A DNA stretch of 64,000 nt, from NCBI RefSeq assembly GCF_030646155.1, contig NZ_JAUTDN010000026.1, positions 17,467 to 81,466 of the forward strand, in the 5' to 3' direction. The stretch comes from Conexibacter sp. CPCC 205762 (GTDB lineage Bacteria > Actinomycetota > Thermoleophilia > Solirubrobacterales > Solirubrobacteraceae). The notes beneath the pieces are model-generated. The model saw nothing but the letters and a program-made list of their open reading frames with translations. It had not been told where the DNA came from and searched no databases. Both the position numbers and the translations under genes were made by a program. This document shows, piece by piece, positions 1-8,687 of this stretch. Each line of letters starts with the position of its first letter. Position 1 is the stretch's first letter.

Positions 1-7
1 AGAGAAG

Positions 8-586
8 ATGATCAGGAGCGCCGTGCGCCTGCAGCGCATGCACGGCGTCGCGGGGACGGCGTTCGCGGACGTGCTCGCCGACAGCGGCGCGCCGCGCGGC
101 TCCGTGTACCACCACTTCCCCGACGGCCGCGCCCAGCTTGCCGCCGCGGCGACCGAGCACGGCGCCGATTGGATCGCCGGACAGCTCGAGCAGCTGCTCG
201 CCGCCGGCGACCCGCTGCGGGCGCTCGACGGCTTCATCGAGCTGTGGGCCGGGATCGTGCGCGAAGAGCAGTACATGGCCGGCTGCGCCGTCGCCGCCGG
301 CGCGCTCGACTCGACCCCCGGCTCGGCGGCCCGCCGCGCGGCCGCCGCCGGCTTCAGCCGCTGGGAGCGGATCCTCACCGACGCCTTCGCCGCCCATGTC
401 CCGGTCGCGCAGGCGGAGGGGCTCGCCGTCACCTGCATCGCCGCGGTCGAGGGCGCGCTGATCCTCGTGCGCGCCGAAGGAACGCTGCGCCCGCTGGAAC
501 GTGTCGCCGAACAGCTGCGCCAGCTGCTCGTGGCGACGCAGCAGACGGATCCGGCGAGCGACGGCACGGCGTCCCGCCCGCGTTAG
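8..586 (+). CDS. TetR-family transcriptional regulator (5' end probably cut by window edge)
   Basis: Probable DNA-binding repressor. The N-terminal helix-turn-helix runs roughly over residues 13-48 and ends in the family signature SVYHHFPDGRAQL. The C-terminal ligand-binding part resembles the LmrA/YxaF-type subgroup, with a conserved Cys around residue 94 (AGCAV). The reading frame stays open to base 2 (Glu-Lys codons before this Met), and most relatives have a few more residues before this point, so the true start may lie outside the window. The stop is 30 bases before the F420-type oxidoreductase on the same strand, so it may regulate or be co-transcribed with that gene. The ligand cannot be told from sequence. 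Confidence 0.85.
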   Translation: MIRSAVRLQRMHGVAGTAFADVLADSGAPRGSVYHHFPDGRAQLAAAATEHGADWIAGQLEQLLAAGDPLRALDGFIELWAGIVREEQYMAGCAVAAGALDSTPGSAARRAAAAGFSRWERILTDAFAAHVPVAQAEGLAVTCIAAVEGALILVRAEGTLRPLERVAEQLRQLLVATQQTDPASDGTASRPR

Positions 587-616
587 CAACGCGGTGCGGC
601 GGGTAGCGGATCGGCC

Positions 617-1573
617 ATGAGAATCGGTGTCTTCCTCTCCAGCGAGGAGTTCGGCCCGGCCGACCTCGTCGCACAGGCGATCCGCGCAGAGCAGGCCGGC
701 TTCGCCGGGCTGTGGATCTCCGACCACTACCACCCGTGGAACGATGCGCAGGGTCACAGCCCGTTCGTGTGGTCGGTGATCGGCGCGATCGCGCAGGCGA
801 CGAGACTGCCGCTCGGTACCGGCGTCACCTGCCCGACGATGCGGATCCACCCGGCCGTGATCGCGCAGGCGGCGGCGACCAGCGCGCTGCTGCTGAAGGG
901 CCGCTTCACGCTCGGCGTCGGCAGCGGCGAGGCGCTCAACGAGCACATCCTCGGCGACCGCTGGCCCGGCGCCGACGAGCGGCTGGCGATGCTGGAGGAG
1001 GCGATCGCGGTGATGCGCGAGCTGTGGGCCGGCGAGGTCGTCCAGCACGACGGCACGCACTACGCCGTCGAGCACGCGCGTCTCTACGACGTGCCGGACG
1101 AGCCGCCGCCGGTGATCGTCTCGGCGTTCGGGCCGAAGGCGGCGTCGCTGGCGGCGCGCGTCGGCGACGGCTATGCGACGACCTCGCCCGACCAGGAGCT
1201 GATCGCGCAGTACCGTCGCGAGGGCGGCAGAGGGCCGGTGCAGGCCGGCACGAAGGTCTGCTTCATGCCCTCGCGCGAGGAGGCGGTCAAGACCGTCCAC
1301 CGCTTGTGGCCCAACGAGGCGCTGCCCGGCGAGCTGGCGCAGGTGCTGCCGACCCCCGAGCACTTCGAGCAGGCCGCCGAGCTCGTCAGCGAGCAGGCGA
1401 TCGCCGACTCGCCGACCGCCTGCGGCCCGGATCTCGACGAGCATGTCGCGGCGCTGCAGGCGTACGCCGACGCCGGTGTCGACGAGCTGTTCGTGCAGCA
1501 GGTCGGTCCGCTGCAGGACGCCTTCTTCGAGACGTGGGCGGCCGAGGTGCTGCCGCGTTTCGAGGAGCGATGA
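617..1573 (+). CDS. LLM-class F420-dependent oxidoreductase (F420-G6PDH-like)
   Basis: A 318-residue luciferase-like TIM-barrel oxidoreductase. The segments ISDHYHPW and GVGSGEALNEH are typical of the F420-dependent glucose-6-phosphate dehydrogenase-like subgroup, which passes hydride from an alcohol or sugar to cofactor F420 in the cytosol. The length fits a full enzyme. It follows a TetR gene on the same strand and runs convergently into the GH15 gene, with only 9 bases between the two stops. The substrate is unknown. The F420 assignment rests on family resemblance rather than a diagnosed binding residue. Confidence 0.85.
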   Translation: MRIGVFLSSEEFGPADLVAQAIRAEQAGFAGLWISDHYHPWNDAQGHSPFVWSVIGAIAQATRLPLGTGVTCPTMRIHPAVIAQAAATSALLLKGRFTLGVGSGEALNEHILGDRWPGADERLAMLEEAIAVMRELWAGEVVQHDGTHYAVEHARLYDVPDEPPPVIVSAFGPKAASLAARVGDGYATTSPDQELIAQYRREGGRGPVQAGTKVCFMPSREEAVKTVHRLWPNEALPGELAQVLPTPEHFEQAAELVSEQAIADSPTACGPDLDEHVAALQAYADAGVDELFVQQVGPLQDAFFETWAAEVLPRFEER

Positions 1574-1582
1574 GCAGGCGCC

Positions 1583-3421
1583 TCAGTCGCGCTCGGCGTG
1601 CTCGATCGCAGCCGCGGCGTTGATGACGCCGGCGTGGGTCAGCGCCTGCGGCACGTTGCCGAGGGACTCGCCGCTCGCCGGGTCGGCCTCCTCGCTCAGC
1701 AGGCCGACGTCGTTGGCGTGCGCGAGCACGCGCTGGAGCAGTTCGCGCGCCGCTGCGGGGTCGCCGGTCTCGGCGCGCCACTGCGCCAGCCAGCAGGTCG
1801 CGGGCAGGAACGCGCCGTCCTCGGCGCCGCTCCAGCGGCGCAGCAGCCCGCCGGCGCCGAGCTCGCGCTCCAGCACCGTCGCGGTGGAGGCCAGCCGCGG
1901 GTCGTCCTGCTCCAGCAGCCCGCTGAGGCCGATCAGCAGCACCGCGACGTCGAGCCCGTCGCCGTCGAGCGTGCCGGCGAAGGCGCCGAGCCGCTCGTTC
2001 CAGGCCCGCTCCAGCAGCGCGGCGCGGATCCGCTCCGCCTCGCGCGCCCAGGTGGCGACGCGTTCGCGCGGCTGCGGCCGCGGCTCGCCGGGCCGGGTCG
2101 GGTCGCCATCGGCGAGCGCCGCCTCCAGCAGCGGCGCGAGCACGACGGCGCGGTCGAGCGCGACCCAGCAGAGCAGCTTGGAGATCGTGTGGTGGCGCGG
2201 CTCGTCGCGGCTCTCCCACATGCCGGCGTCGGGCAGCTCCCAGTCGCGTGCGGCGCGATCGGCGAGCTGGGCGAGGAAGCCGGCCGTCGGCGCGTCGAGC
2301 GTGAAGCCGTCGAGCCGCTCGTGCAGGTGGGCGGCGATCCCGAGCAGCTCGCCGAAGACGTCGAGCTGGAGCTGGCGCCAGGCGTCGTTGCCGATTCGCA
2401 CCGGGCTGCTGTCGCGGTAGCCGCGCAGGTGGTCGAGCGTCTGCTCGTGCAACGCTCGCTCGCCGCCGACGCCGAAGACGATCTGGACGTGGTCGGCCTC
2501 TGCGCAAGTGCGCGCGGCGGCGATCGTCCAGGCGAACCAGCGCTCGGCCTCGTCGGCGCAGGCCGCCTCCAGCAGCGCCCGCGCCGTCAGGCTCGCGTCG
2601 CGCAGCCAGCCGTAGCGGTAGTCCCAGTTGGCCTCGCCGCCGATCCGCTCGGGCAGCGAGGTCGTCGCGGCCGCGACCAGCGCGCCGGTCGGCTGGTAGG
2701 TCAGCGCCTGCAGGATCAGCGCGCTGCGCTGCACCAGCTCGCCGAACGGGCCGCTGCGATGGTCGTGCTGCTCGGCCCACGAGCGCCAGCCGGCGATCGT
2801 CTCGCTCAGCGCGGCATGGGGATCGAGCACGCCTGGCGGCAGCGACATGCCGGGCGCGCGACGCAGGGCGACGCCACGCCGCTCCCCGTCAGCGAGCGTC
2901 AGTCGCGCGGTCGCGACGGTGCCGCGCGGCGTGAACGGCAGGTCGCCGTCCAGCCGCAGCCGCTCCGCGCCGCCGATCGTCGATAGCCCGTCGCGCTCGG
3001 CGAGGAACGACGGCGCTGCGAGGCCGTACTCCAGCCGCGGCCGCAGCTCGCCCTCCAACTCGACCGCGCCGCCGCGCGCCGCGACGACGCGCACGAGCGC
3101 GTGCGGCACCTCCAGCCCGATCTCGTGCCCGCGCGCGCCCGCGGCGAACGCGAGGCAGTCGCTCACGACCAGCTTGCCGGCCGCGGTCGCGAACGTCGTC
3201 TCCAGCACCATCGTGCGCGGCAGGTAGCGGCGCGTCACCGTGTACGGCGCCGTCGGACGCAGCCAGAAGTGGCCGGCGTCGCGATCGAGCAGACGGCTGA
3301 AGACGCTCGGCCCGTCGAAGCGCGGCCCCGGCCACCAGTCGACCGACCCGTCGCGCCCCACCAGCGCCGCCGTCTGGCAGTCGCCGATCAGCGCGTAGCC
3401 CGAGATCGGCGGCGTGCTCAT
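1583..3421 (-). CDS. Glycoside hydrolase family 15 protein (glucoamylase/trehalase type)
   Basis: A 612-residue GH15 hydrolase that releases glucose from the ends of alpha-glucans or from trehalose. The N-terminal beta domain opens with a GYALIGDCQTAALVG motif, followed by the (alpha/alpha)6 catalytic barrel. NWDYRYGWLRDAS (near residue 265), AGMWESRDEPRHH (general-acid Glu region) and LSEEADPASGESLGN (general-base Glu region) are all present. There is no signal peptide, so it acts in the cytosol. The ATG directly abuts the stop of the anti-sigma gene, making this the third gene of a sigma / anti-sigma / GH15 operon. Actinobacterial relatives include trehalases, so the sugar is not decided. 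Confidence 0.92.
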   Translation of the reverse strand: MSTPPISGYALIGDCQTAALVGRDGSVDWWPGPRFDGPSVFSRLLDRDAGHFWLRPTAPYTVTRRYLPRTMVLETTFATAAGKLVVSDCLAFAAGARGHEIGLEVPHALVRVVAARGGAVELEGELRPRLEYGLAAPSFLAERDGLSTIGGAERLRLDGDLPFTPRGTVATARLTLADGERRGVALRRAPGMSLPPGVLDPHAALSETIAGWRSWAEQHDHRSGPFGELVQRSALILQALTYQPTGALVAAATTSLPERIGGEANWDYRYGWLRDASLTARALLEAACADEAERWFAWTIAAARTCAEADHVQIVFGVGGERALHEQTLDHLRGYRDSSPVRIGNDAWRQLQLDVFGELLGIAAHLHERLDGFTLDAPTAGFLAQLADRAARDWELPDAGMWESRDEPRHHTISKLLCWVALDRAVVLAPLLEAALADGDPTRPGEPRPQPRERVATWAREAERIRAALLERAWNERLGAFAGTLDGDGLDVAVLLIGLSGLLEQDDPRLASTATVLERELGAGGLLRRWSGAEDGAFLPATCWLAQWRAETGDPAAARELLQRVLAHANDVGLLSEEADPASGESLGNVPQALTHAGVINAAAAIEHAERD

Positions 3422-4129
3422 CTAGCTCAGGGCGCCTCGGAGGAGCGAGTCGCCGGAGTGCGCGGTGCCTGCGCCGACGTGCTGCAGCGAGATGTCGAGG
3501 AAGCGGTAGCGGTCGGCAGCGGCCGGCAGCGGCACTTCGACGACGGCGCGGCGGTCGGGACCGACCGAGAACGCGGCGACGGGCACCACGCGCCCAGGGC
3601 CGTCGAGCAGCCACGCCTCGTAGTAGCTCCCGGCGGGGGAGGGAGGCAGGTCCTCGACGCTCAGCCGCATCCGGTTGGGAGCGACCATCCGGGCGTTCGC
3701 GGAGGCACCGGCCGGCGCTCGCCCGAACGGCGCGAGGGCGACCTCGGGCCCGCGCGTCACCGACGAGTCGCGGCCACGCTCGAGCAGCGCGCCGGCGCCC
3801 GCGCCGGCGACCAGCAGCGCGACGGCCGCGAGGCCGCCCGCCACCCACCGGCGCGCTGGAAGTGAAGGCAGCCATGCACGTCGGCCGCTCCGCAGCGCCG
3901 CATGCGATCCCGCCTTCGACGGCTGCGACGACGGCGGCAGCACCTCCCATGCCTGTTCCGGCAGCTCGTAGAGCCGTGTCACGACGGGAGCGAGCCGCTC
4001 GACCTGCGCGCGCAGGTCGGCATCCTCGGCGAGCCGGTGCTCGAACCGCGCACGCGCACCGGCGTCCAGCTCGCCGAGCAGGTAGCTGCTGAGATCCGCG
4101 TCGGGAGTGGGGGATCGGTCGTCTGTCAT
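3422..4129 (-). CDS. Anti-sigma factor, RskA-like
   Basis: A 235-residue membrane-anchored anti-sigma factor. The N-terminal cytoplasmic sigma-binding part (about residues 1-65, with LSSYLLGELDAGARARFE) has no zinc-binding Cys/His cluster. One transmembrane helix lies near residues 85-107 (VAGGLAAVALLVAGAGAGALL). The extracytoplasmic part matches the RskA C-terminal domain, including PPSPAGSYYEAWLLDG and a beta-rich end. The ATG overlaps the sigma-factor stop by one base (TGATG), so the pair is translationally coupled. By family it holds the ECF sigma factor inactive until regulated proteolysis. The start is fixed by this overlap. Confidence 0.9.
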   Translation of the reverse strand: MTDDRSPTPDADLSSYLLGELDAGARARFEHRLAEDADLRAQVERLAPVVTRLYELPEQAWEVLPPSSQPSKAGSHAALRSGRRAWLPSLPARRWVAGGLAAVALLVAGAGAGALLERGRDSSVTRGPEVALAPFGRAPAGASANARMVAPNRMRLSVEDLPPSPAGSYYEAWLLDGPGRVVPVAAFSVGPDRRAVVEVPLPAAADRYRFLDISLQHVGAGTAHSGDSLLRGALS

Positions 4130-4719
4130 CACGGCGCCTCCTCGTCGAGGAGCGTGCGCAGCCGGTCCAGCGCCTGCACCATCCGCATCTTGACGGTCCC
4201 CAGCGGAAGACCCGTCCGCGCCGCGATCTCGCGCTGCGTCAGACCGCGGTAGAAGCGCAGCCGCAGCAGCTCCGCCTCGGCGGTCGGCAGCTGGGTCAGG
4301 AGCGCGGCGACCTGCCAGCGGTCGAGCAGGGCGTCGACCTCGGTGCCCGCCCCGGACGCGTCGCGGTCGAGCAGCGTCGTCGCCGTCTCGGGATCGTGCG
4401 GCTCGGGCACGCGACGGCGCAGCTGGTCCAGCGCGCGCGACCGGGCGATCATCATCACCCACGTCAGCAGCGACGCGCGGGCGGGGTCGTATCCGGGACC
4501 GCGCTGCCACACCTCCGTCAGCGTCACCTGCAGCACGTCCTCGGCAGTTGCGCGGTCCCCGAGCACGCCGGTCAGGTAGCCGAGCAGCATCGCGCCGTGG
4601 CGCTCCTGCAACTGCGCGATCGCGGACGGGTCCTGCCTGCGCAGCGCGCGGATCAGCCGGCGGTCCCGCCGCTGCGCGCGCCGGCTCTGTGCCCTCGCGT
4701 CGTCCACGTCGTGGAGCAT
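4129..4719 (-). CDS. ECF RNA polymerase sigma factor, SigK-like
   Basis: About 196 residues. Region 2 (LQERHGAMLLGYLTGVLGD, then ATAEDVLQ and the LLTWVMMIARSRALDQLR helix) and region 4 (LPTAEAELLRLRFYRGLTQREIAARTG, GTVKMRM) are both intact, with an ordinary short ECF linker. The partner gene encodes an RskA-type anti-sigma, and the divergent neighbour is a secreted fasciclin protein. The same trio makes up the mycobacterial SigK regulon (sigK-rskA with mpt70/mpt83). I chose the ATG at 4719 because AAGG lies 8 bases upstream; an in-frame ATG at 4755 is possible but has no ribosome-binding site. Confidence 0.9.
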   Translation of the reverse strand: MLHDVDDARAQSRRAQRRDRRLIRALRRQDPSAIAQLQERHGAMLLGYLTGVLGDRATAEDVLQVTLTEVWQRGPGYDPARASLLTWVMMIARSRALDQLRRRVPEPHDPETATTLLDRDASGAGTEVDALLDRWQVAALLTQLPTAEAELLRLRFYRGLTQREIAARTGLPLGTVKMRMVQALDRLRTLLDEEAP

Positions 4720-4761
4720 GCCCGAACCTTGAGGCGGAGGAGCGGTCGCGGCCATCGCAGA

Positions 4762-4773
4762 GGATACGTATCC
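4762..4773. promoter_or_regulatory. Perfect palindrome in the sigma factor/fasciclin divergent region
   Basis: GGATACGTATCC is a perfect 12-base palindrome. It sits between the divergent sigma-factor and fasciclin starts, in the region that must hold both promoters. It could be a regulator site or part of an autoregulated ECF promoter. No partner regulator is evident, and a chance palindrome is not excluded. Confidence 0.3.
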
Positions 4774-4871
4774 GAACCGGCGATCGGTTGCGGCGAACTT
4801 CCCAACCGCACGTCGCGAGGGCCGCGTACAGGGGGAGACACAGCCGTCATCCACTCCAACGGAGGCACATC

Positions 4872-5360
4872 GTGAAGCGCATGCTCGGACTCCTGCTGTC
4901 CGCGACGATCGTCGCGGGACTGGTGGGCACGCCCGCCGCCACCGCGGCCAGGCACCCCGACCTGGTCCAGGTCGCCGCATCCGACAAGCAGTTCTCGACG
5001 CTGGTCAGACTGGTGAGAGCGGCGGGGCTCGTGAGAGCGCTGTCGAGCTCGGCCAAGCTCACGGTGCTCGCGCCGACCAACGCCGCCTTCTCGAAGGTGC
5101 CGAAGAGAACGCTCGACGCGCTCGCGCGAGACAGAAGAGCGCTGCGGCGGGTCCTGCTCTACCACGTGCTCAGAGGAGCGGTCCCGGCCAGAACGATCGT
5201 CACGCTGAGAACCGCGCCCACGCTCGCCGGCCCTGACGTGAAGATCCGGGTCCGCGGCAGAAGCGTCTTCGTCAACGACGCCAAGGTCGTCAAGACCGAC
5301 GTCAAGGCCAGCAACGGCATCATCCACGTCATCAACCGGGTCCTGATCCCGCCGCGATGA
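4872..5360 (+). CDS. Secreted fasciclin (FAS1) domain protein, MPT70/MPT83-like
   Basis: A 162-residue exported protein. A Sec signal peptide (about residues 1-28, Lys-Arg then a Leu/Val-rich core ending TPAATAA) precedes one FAS1 domain. The two FAS1 signature blocks are present: FSTLVRLVRAAG...LTVLAPTNAAF and LLYHVLRG...NGIIHVINRVLIP. FAS1 domains mediate adhesion or surface interactions. The GTG start has GGAGG 6 bases upstream; a Met three codons later is less well placed. It is divergent from a SigK/RskA-type pair, so it is the likely target of that sigma factor. About half its Arg codons are AGA, which is odd for such G+C-rich DNA. Confidence 0.9.
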   Translation: MKRMLGLLLSATIVAGLVGTPAATAARHPDLVQVAASDKQFSTLVRLVRAAGLVRALSSSAKLTVLAPTNAAFSKVPKRTLDALARDRRALRRVLLYHVLRGAVPARTIVTLRTAPTLAGPDVKIRVRGRSVFVNDAKVVKTDVKASNGIIHVINRVLIPPR

Positions 5361-5378
5361 CCGCGGCAGCAGCGCCCT

Positions 5379-5397
5379 CGGCGCGTGGCCCGCGCCG
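5379..5397. terminator. Candidate bidirectional terminator hairpin
   Basis: CGGCGCG pairs with CGCGCCG around a 5-base loop, just after the fasciclin stop and before the convergent small gene. There is no T-tract, as is common in actinomycete terminators. Confidence 0.35.
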
Positions 5398-5423
5398 CGG
5401 ACCAGGGGCTGCGGGCCGAGGCA

Positions 5424-5678
5424 TCACATCGCCACGACGGTCGTGCTGATCAGCTCAGGACCGATCCCGGCGATCGCGCGCGCTCGCGCGGTCGCCTGGT
5501 CGGCCCAGTGGGCTGCGGCATGCTCGTCGTGAAGGTCGTCGAGCAGCACGTAGACGGCGTCGGCGGTCGGCGCGATCGTCTCCCCGACGGCGCTCGGCAG
5601 CAGCTCGCGCAGCGCGTCGGTGAAGGCCTCGGCGACCGCGGGGTCCTCGGCGGCGAAGCCGATCCGGTAGGTGGGCAT
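5424..5678 (-). CDS. Hypothetical protein, 84 residues
   Basis: Not recognised as a known family. The translation has the alternating hydrophobic pattern of a small alpha/beta fold: a first strand (YRIGFAA), an Ala/Leu-rich helix (AVAEAFTDALRELL), a second strand (DAVYVLLDDL), a further helix, and a C-terminal strand (ELISTTVVAM). It is convergent with the fasciclin gene and 57 bases downstream of the alcohol dehydrogenase on the same strand, so it may be read from that transcript. No clear ribosome-binding site is visible, which keeps confidence moderate. Confidence 0.55.
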   Translation of the reverse strand: MPTYRIGFAAEDPAVAEAFTDALRELLPSAVGETIAPTADAVYVLLDDLHDEHAAAHWADQATARARAIAGIGPELISTTVVAM

Positions 5679-5735
5679 GACCGGGATGCTCGCGCGCGCA
5701 GCCGACGGAACGCCTGCTCTCGACGTCAGCGCGTC

Positions 5736-6782
5736 TCAGCTGACCGGCGGGCTGTCCGCGCCCGGCTGCATGCGGAAGACGAGGCGCGGCGACTCCGCGC
5801 TGCCGTCGAGCACCTGCTCGATCGCGTCGTTGACCTCCTCCAGCTCGCGCTCGGCGTGCTCGACGCGGGTCAGGCCGCGGCGGTGGAGCGCGAAGACCTC
5901 TTCGAGGTCGTGGTGGGTGCCGACGATCGAGCCCTTCACCGTCAGCCCGCCGAGAACGGTTTCGAAGATCGGCAGCTGCATCTCGTTGTGGGCCGGGAGG
6001 CCGACGCAGACCAGCCGTCCGCCGCGCGCGAGCGAGCGCAGCGCCTGCTCGAACGCCAGCGGATTGACGGCGGTCGCGATCGCGACGTCGGCGCCGCCGA
6101 GCCGCTGGATCGCCGCGACCGGGTCCTGCTGGCTGGCGTCGACCACGTGCGCGGCGCCGACCGCCTGGGCGTTGCGCAGCCGGGCCGGGTTGACGTCGAC
6201 GGCGACGACCTCGGCGCCGGTGATGCGGGCGTACTGGATGGCGAGGTGACCGAGGCCGCCGGCGCCGAAGACGGCGACGACGTCGGCCGCGCGAGCACCC
6301 GACTCCTTCACGGCCTTGTAGGTCGTCACGCCGGCGCACGTCAGCGGCGCGGCGTCGATCGGGTCGATCCCTTCGGGGACGGCGACCACGTGGCGCGCGT
6401 AGCCGACGGCGTACTCGGCGAAGCCGCCGTTGATCGAGTAGCCGGTGTTGAGCTGGTCGGGGCAGAGCGTCTCGCGGCCGCTGTTGCACCAGCGGCAGCT
6501 GCCGCAGGCGTAGCCGAGCCAGGGGAGCGCGACGCGCATGCCGGTCGCGAGCCCGTGCGTCTCGCCGGGGCCGAGCTCTACGATCGTGCCGACGCCCTCG
6601 TGGCCGGGGACGAACGGCGGCGTCGGCTTGACCGGCCACTCGCCGCGGGCGGCATGGATGTCGGTGTGGCAGAGGCCCGCGGCCTCGATCCGCACCAGTA
6701 CCTGCCCCGAATCGGGCACGGGGGTGGGGATCTCCTCGATCGCCAGCGGGCGGTCGAACGCGTGGACGACGGCGGCGCGCAT
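5736..6782 (-). CDS. Zinc-dependent alcohol dehydrogenase (AdhP/MDR family)
   Basis: A 348-residue medium-chain dehydrogenase that interconverts primary alcohols and aldehydes with NAD. Catalytic zinc ligands are Cys38 (GLCHTD), His61-Glu62 (GHEGVG) and Cys149 (LTCAG). The structural zinc site is four Cys at 93, 96, 99 and 107. The Rossmann motif GAGGLG is at about 173-178. All key residues are present and the length is normal for the AdhP/AdhT group. It is probably cytosolic. The upstream region (6783-6911) separates it from the ABC operon. Confidence 0.93.
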   Translation of the reverse strand: MRAAVVHAFDRPLAIEEIPTPVPDSGQVLVRIEAAGLCHTDIHAARGEWPVKPTPPFVPGHEGVGTIVELGPGETHGLATGMRVALPWLGYACGSCRWCNSGRETLCPDQLNTGYSINGGFAEYAVGYARHVVAVPEGIDPIDAAPLTCAGVTTYKAVKESGARAADVVAVFGAGGLGHLAIQYARITGAEVVAVDVNPARLRNAQAVGAAHVVDASQQDPVAAIQRLGGADVAIATAVNPLAFEQALRSLARGGRLVCVGLPAHNEMQLPIFETVLGGLTVKGSIVGTHHDLEEVFALHRRGLTRVEHAERELEEVNDAIEQVLDGSAESPRLVFRMQPGADSPPVS

Positions 6783-6911
6783 CAGATGCTCCTTCGGTTC
6801 GGACGGGCACTGACGATCTCACCCGACGTTGCGCGCGTCATCGGCAGTCGATGCTGTCCCGATCCGTAGTTGTCCGCGTGAACGCGAGTGCGGCGCGGGT
6901 GGGGACGGCGC

Positions 6912-8687
6912 TCAGCGGCTGAGGCTCGGCGCTGCTGCGACGAGCTCCTGCGTGTAGGGCTGAGCCGGGGCGCGCACGACCTGCCCGACGGGACCGGTCT
7001 CGACGACGCTGCCGCGCTGCAGCACGAGCACGCGGTCGGCGATCGCGGCGACGACGCCGAGGTCGTGGGTGATGAACAGCAGCGTGAGGCCGAGCTCGTC
7101 GCGCAGTCCGCCGAGCAGTTCGAGGACCGCGGCCTGGACGCTGACGTCGAGCGCGGAGGTGATCTCGTCGCACAGCAGCAGCTCCGGTTCGACCACGAGC
7201 GCGCGTGCGATCGCGACTCGTTGCAGCTCGCCGCCCGACAGCGCGGCGGGGCGGCTGTGGGCCAGGCGTCGCGGCAGCTGGACCCGCTCCAGCATCTGCT
7301 CGGCGGCGCGCAGCGACGCGGCGCGGCCGCCGGCGGCGTGGTCGCGGCCCAGCTCGCGCAGCGGACGGGCGACCGCCTCGATCGCCGTCTCGCGCGGGTT
7401 GAGGCTCTGGTACGGGTTCTGGAAGACGATCTGCAGCCGTCGTCGCTGCTCGCGCGTGCGGCCGCGTGCGAACCCCGCCAGCGGCTCTCCGGCGAGTGCG
7501 ATCTCGCCGCCGTCGGGCCGCTGCAGTCCCGCGACGCAGCGGGCGATCGTCGTCTTGCCGCTGCCCGACTCGCCGACGAGCGCGAGGCACTCGCCGCGTG
7601 CGAGCGCGAAGCCGACGTCGTCGGCGGCGACGACGTCGCCGCCGCCGAAGCTGACGCGCAGGTCGCGCACTGCCAGCAACGCCGCGCCATCGGCGGCCGC
7701 GCGCTGCGGCAGCGGCTCGAACGCCGGCGGCGGCGTCTGCGCGGCGTGGAAGCAGCGCACGGCGCGATCGGCCGCGGGGCTCGTCAGCGGCGGCGCCTGC
7801 GCACGGCACGCGTCGCTCGCCAGCGGGCAGCGGGGCGCGAAGGCGCAGCCGGCCGGGCGCGCGTCCAACGCGGCGACGGCCCCGCCGATGCCGCGCAGCC
7901 GGCGCGGCTCGCGATGGTCGGGCAGCGACGCCAGCAGCCCGCGCGTGTAGGGATGGCAGGGGCGCGCCAGCAGCTCCGCCGCCGGCCCCTGCTCGACGAC
8001 CCGGCCGGCGTACATGACGGCGATGCGGTCGGCGATCGAGGCGACCGCGGCGAGGTCGTGCGAGATGTAGAGGACGCCGAGGCCGGACGCGTCGCGCAGC
8101 CGCCGCACCTCGTCGAGGATCCGCGCCTGCGTGACGACGTCGAGGCCGGTCGTCGGCTCGTCCATCACCGCGACGGCCGGCTCGCAGGCGAGCGCCAGCG
8201 CGATCGCCAGCCGCTGCTGCTGTCCGCCGGAGAGCTGGTGCGGCCAGCGGCGCCGGAAGGCGCGCTCGCCGGGCAGGTGGACGCGCTCCAGCGCCGCCTG
8301 CACGACAGCGTCGTCGCCGGCGCGGCCGTGCGCGCGCAGCAGCTCGCGCAGGTGGTCGCCGACGCGCATCGCGGGGTTGAGCGCGCTGCCGGGGTTCTGC
8401 GGCACGTACGAGACGTGGCGGCCGCGCACCCCGCGCAGCTCGCGCTCGCCGAGGCCGAGCAGCTCGCGGCCGGCGACGCGGACGCTGCCGCCGTCGATCC
8501 GCGCGCCGTCGCGCGCGAAGCCGAGCGCGGCGAGGCCGCAGGTCGTCTTGCCCGAGCCCGACTCGCCGACGAGCGCGACGATCTCGGCGCCGCGAACGGT
8601 CAGCTCGACCTGCTCGACGATCGCCGCGCCGCCGGGCGCGCGCACGACGAGGCCGGCGATCTCCAGCGCTGCGGCGTCGGCGCTCAT
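6912..8687 (-). CDS. Dipeptide/oligopeptide ABC transporter, fused double ATPase (DppD-DppF)
   Basis: A 591-residue ATPase with two complete nucleotide-binding domains in one chain. The first has Walker A GESGSGKTT near residue 41, signature LSGGQQQR, Walker B AVMDEPTTGLD and the DppD-type Cys-rich tail (CAFAPRCPLASDAC). The second has GESGSGKTT, LSGGELQR and LLCDEITSALD. Fusion of DppD and DppF is a common arrangement. It powers import of peptides or related solutes. Its ATG overlaps the permease stop as ATGA. It is the last gene of the regulator-SBP-DppB-DppC-DppDF operon. Confidence 0.95.
   Translation of the reverse strand: MSADAAALEIAGLVVRAPGGAAIVEQVELTVRGAEIVALVGESGSGKTTCGLAALGFARDGARIDGGSVRVAGRELLGLGERELRGVRGRHVSYVPQNPGSALNPAMRVGDHLRELLRAHGRAGDDAVVQAALERVHLPGERAFRRRWPHQLSGGQQQRLAIALALACEPAVAVMDEPTTGLDVVTQARILDEVRRLRDASGLGVLYISHDLAAVASIADRIAVMYAGRVVEQGPAAELLARPCHPYTRGLLASLPDHREPRRLRGIGGAVAALDARPAGCAFAPRCPLASDACRAQAPPLTSPAADRAVRCFHAAQTPPPAFEPLPQRAAADGAALLAVRDLRVSFGGGDVVAADDVGFALARGECLALVGESGSGKTTIARCVAGLQRPDGGEIALAGEPLAGFARGRTREQRRRLQIVFQNPYQSLNPRETAIEAVARPLRELGRDHAAGGRAASLRAAEQMLERVQLPRRLAHSRPAALSGGELQRVAIARALVVEPELLLCDEITSALDVSVQAAVLELLGGLRDELGLTLLFITHDLGVVAAIADRVLVLQRGSVVETGPVGQVVRAPAQPYTQELVAAAPSLSR

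Noticed and set aside
4774..4814. GAAC...CGTC ECF-type promoter for the fasciclin gene
   Set aside because: The elements at 4795 and 4811 are only 12 bases apart, too close for an ECF promoter.
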